From contig JBAYOV010000004.1 in NCBI GenBank assembly GCA_041678045.1, positions 1-64,000 of the forward strand: a stretch of DNA of 64,000 nucleotides. The letters are read 5' to 3'. The position numbers and the translations under genes were made by a program. This DNA is from UBA2357 sp041678045. GTDB lineage: Bacteria; Pseudomonadota; Gammaproteobacteria; Burkholderiales; Rhodocyclaceae. The notes under the pieces are model-generated. The model was not told the origin of the DNA and did no database searches. It was given only the letters and a program-made list of their open reading frames with translations. Of this stretch, positions 63,044 to 64,000 are shown piece after piece (position 1 is the first letter of the stretch; every line of letters begins with the position of its first letter).

Positions 63044-64000
63044 TCAGAAGCGTGCCCGCCAGCCCGCCATGAGCATGTCGTTGTCGCGGTAATACCCCCC
63101 GAGCGTACGCTCTGAGCCGCTGAACACATGCCCGGCCAGAAACAATTCATGCTGATCGAAACCGACATAGGCAATGCGCGGGTTCAAATACAGGTCGTGC
63201 TCGCCCAGTCCGACAATGAAGCGCAGCCCGGCCTTCCAGCGGCCCTGTCCGAAGGGGTGCTCCACTTCCCCGGTCAGCGCATGACGCTCGCTGCGGTCGA
63301 GCAGCGGTGTCGCGGTGATCAGGCGCTGGCTGGCCAGCTGCAGGGTAACGCGGGTTTCACCATCGCCGGGAAACCATTCGGCCCCCAGCACGGCATCGAG
63401 ACGCGGCACGGTCCGGTAAGCCAGTGTGTGCGTGGTGACCGGGGCGTCGCTGCTCCAGGCCAGTTCAAAGCGCCAGGTCGCCCCGGCCAGCGCGGCCTCC
63501 AGCTCACCGCCCAGCACCCAGCTGAAGGGGTGCATGGTGGTCAGCACGCCCGGCTCAAGGCGGTAATAAGGTTGTGTCTGCCTGACACGCTGCACGCTGA
63601 ACCCGAGGTCGACAACATCGCCTTCCCGGGTGAGCCGCAGGCCAGCGCCACCGCTTCCGTGGGCGCGCGACTTCACGCTGGCCCCTGCCACCGGGGTCGC
63701 CTGACCAATGCCCAGCAGACGCCCCTGTCTGGTATCCACCGGATGCCAGATACTTTCCCGCTCGGGCATCCGCGAGGGGTCGAATACCGGCACCCAGACC
63801 AGATCAAGCTTCATGTCGTCGGTGAAGTGCTCCGCACGCACCGCCGGCGTGGCCAGACGACGGTCTGCCAACTCATCCACCAGTGCCCGGGAGAAGTCAT
63901 TGCGCCCGAAGCGGTCGACCGGCGATATCTCATCCACCCGTCCCCAGACGATGCGCTGCGTGCCCAGCGTCAGACGGGTCGATTCACCATGCCACTGCAG
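63044..64000 (-). CDS. Outer-membrane protein, DUF1302-like, cut by window edge
   Basis: The C-terminal 318 residues of a larger protein; the reading frame stays open to the right edge, so the start lies outside. The visible part contains RIVWGRVDEISPVDRFGRND, a pattern I link to DUF1302-type outer-membrane barrels, followed by many alternating beta-type segments and a final Arg-Phe, which suits an outer-membrane signature. A GTG at 63937 is an internal codon, not the start. Upstream of the MMPL exporter, and these two families are often neighbours. The family name is tentative. Confidence 0.6.
   Translation of the reverse strand: MQWHGESTRLTLGTQRIVWGRVDEISPVDRFGRNDFSRALVDELADRRLATPAVRAEHFTDDMKLDLVWVPVFDPSRMPERESIWHPVDTRQGRLLGIGQATPVAGASVKSRAHGSGGAGLRLTREGDVVDLGFSVQRVRQTQPYYRLEPGVLTTMHPFSWVLGGELEAALAGATWRFELAWSSDAPVTTHTLAYRTVPRLDAVLGAEWFPGDGETRVTLQLASQRLITATPLLDRSERHALTGEVEHPFGQGRWKAGLRFIVGLGEHDLYLNPRIAYVGFDQHELFLAGHVFSGSERTLGGYYRDNDMLMAGWRARF

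Overview
The window is a 64-kb stretch of high-GC bacterial chromosome, almost fully coding, with no insertion sequence, prophage, CRISPR array or plasmid gene that I can see. Gene content and protein style point to a betaproteobacterium, most likely of the Rhodocyclales (Thauera/Azoarcus/Zoogloea type). The clues are DUF1631 and DUF3422 proteins, a three-subunit transhydrogenase, a glcDEF operon, class I fumarase and the rplU-rpmA-obgE-proB block. The family assignment is inference; no search was possible.

Layout. The left edge (1-270) carries the start of an rRNA operon read leftwards out of the window: tandem sigma70 promoters and a boxA-like leader. Next come thyA-folA (+), then an ornithine/lysine/arginine decarboxylase, dcd and apbC (-). 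An OmpA-like lipoprotein, metG, a SulP transporter and acyP follow (+). dnaE, a small secreted protein, a quinone oxidoreductase and maeB are on the minus strand. An orphan parA (+), uvrD (-), pldA, a methyltransferase, an LtaS/OpgB-like transferase, a glycine-zipper OmpA lipoprotein and a DUF3422 membrane protein (+) come next. acs (-) and class I fumarase (+) diverge, followed by a DUF1631 protein (-).

From 35 kb: tRNA-Thr(TGT), srkA, tRNA-Pro(CGG), ispB, a ugpB-ugpQ pair without ABC permease genes, a small lipoprotein, an aldo/keto reductase, rlmM, rhlE and a PAS/EAL protein whose EAL domain has lost a catalytic glutamate. Then come the pntAA-pntAB-pntB transhydrogenase, a PP2C phosphatase, and a glycolate oxidase operon (GntR/FadR regulator-glcD-44-codon membrane ORF-glcE-glcF). 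A second SulP gene diverges from it. The window ends with rplU-rpmA-obgE-proB (+) and, on the minus strand, an MMPL/RND exporter downstream of an outer-membrane protein cut by the right edge.

How the genes work together. Most are housekeeping: thymidylate and folate supply (thyA, folA, dcd), replication and repair (dnaE, uvrD), translation (metG, tRNAs, rplU, rpmA, obgE, rlmM, rhlE), and carbon/redox metabolism on acetate, malate, fumarate and glycolate (acs, fumarase, maeB, glcDEF, pntAB). I did not find a clearly new multi-gene system. The best leads are the small membrane ORF coupled between glcD and glcE, the twin FadR-type operators shared by the glc regulator and a SulP gene, the probably inactive EAL domain, the orphan ParA, the PldA with Asp in place of the catalytic Asn, and several inverted repeats in promoter regions.
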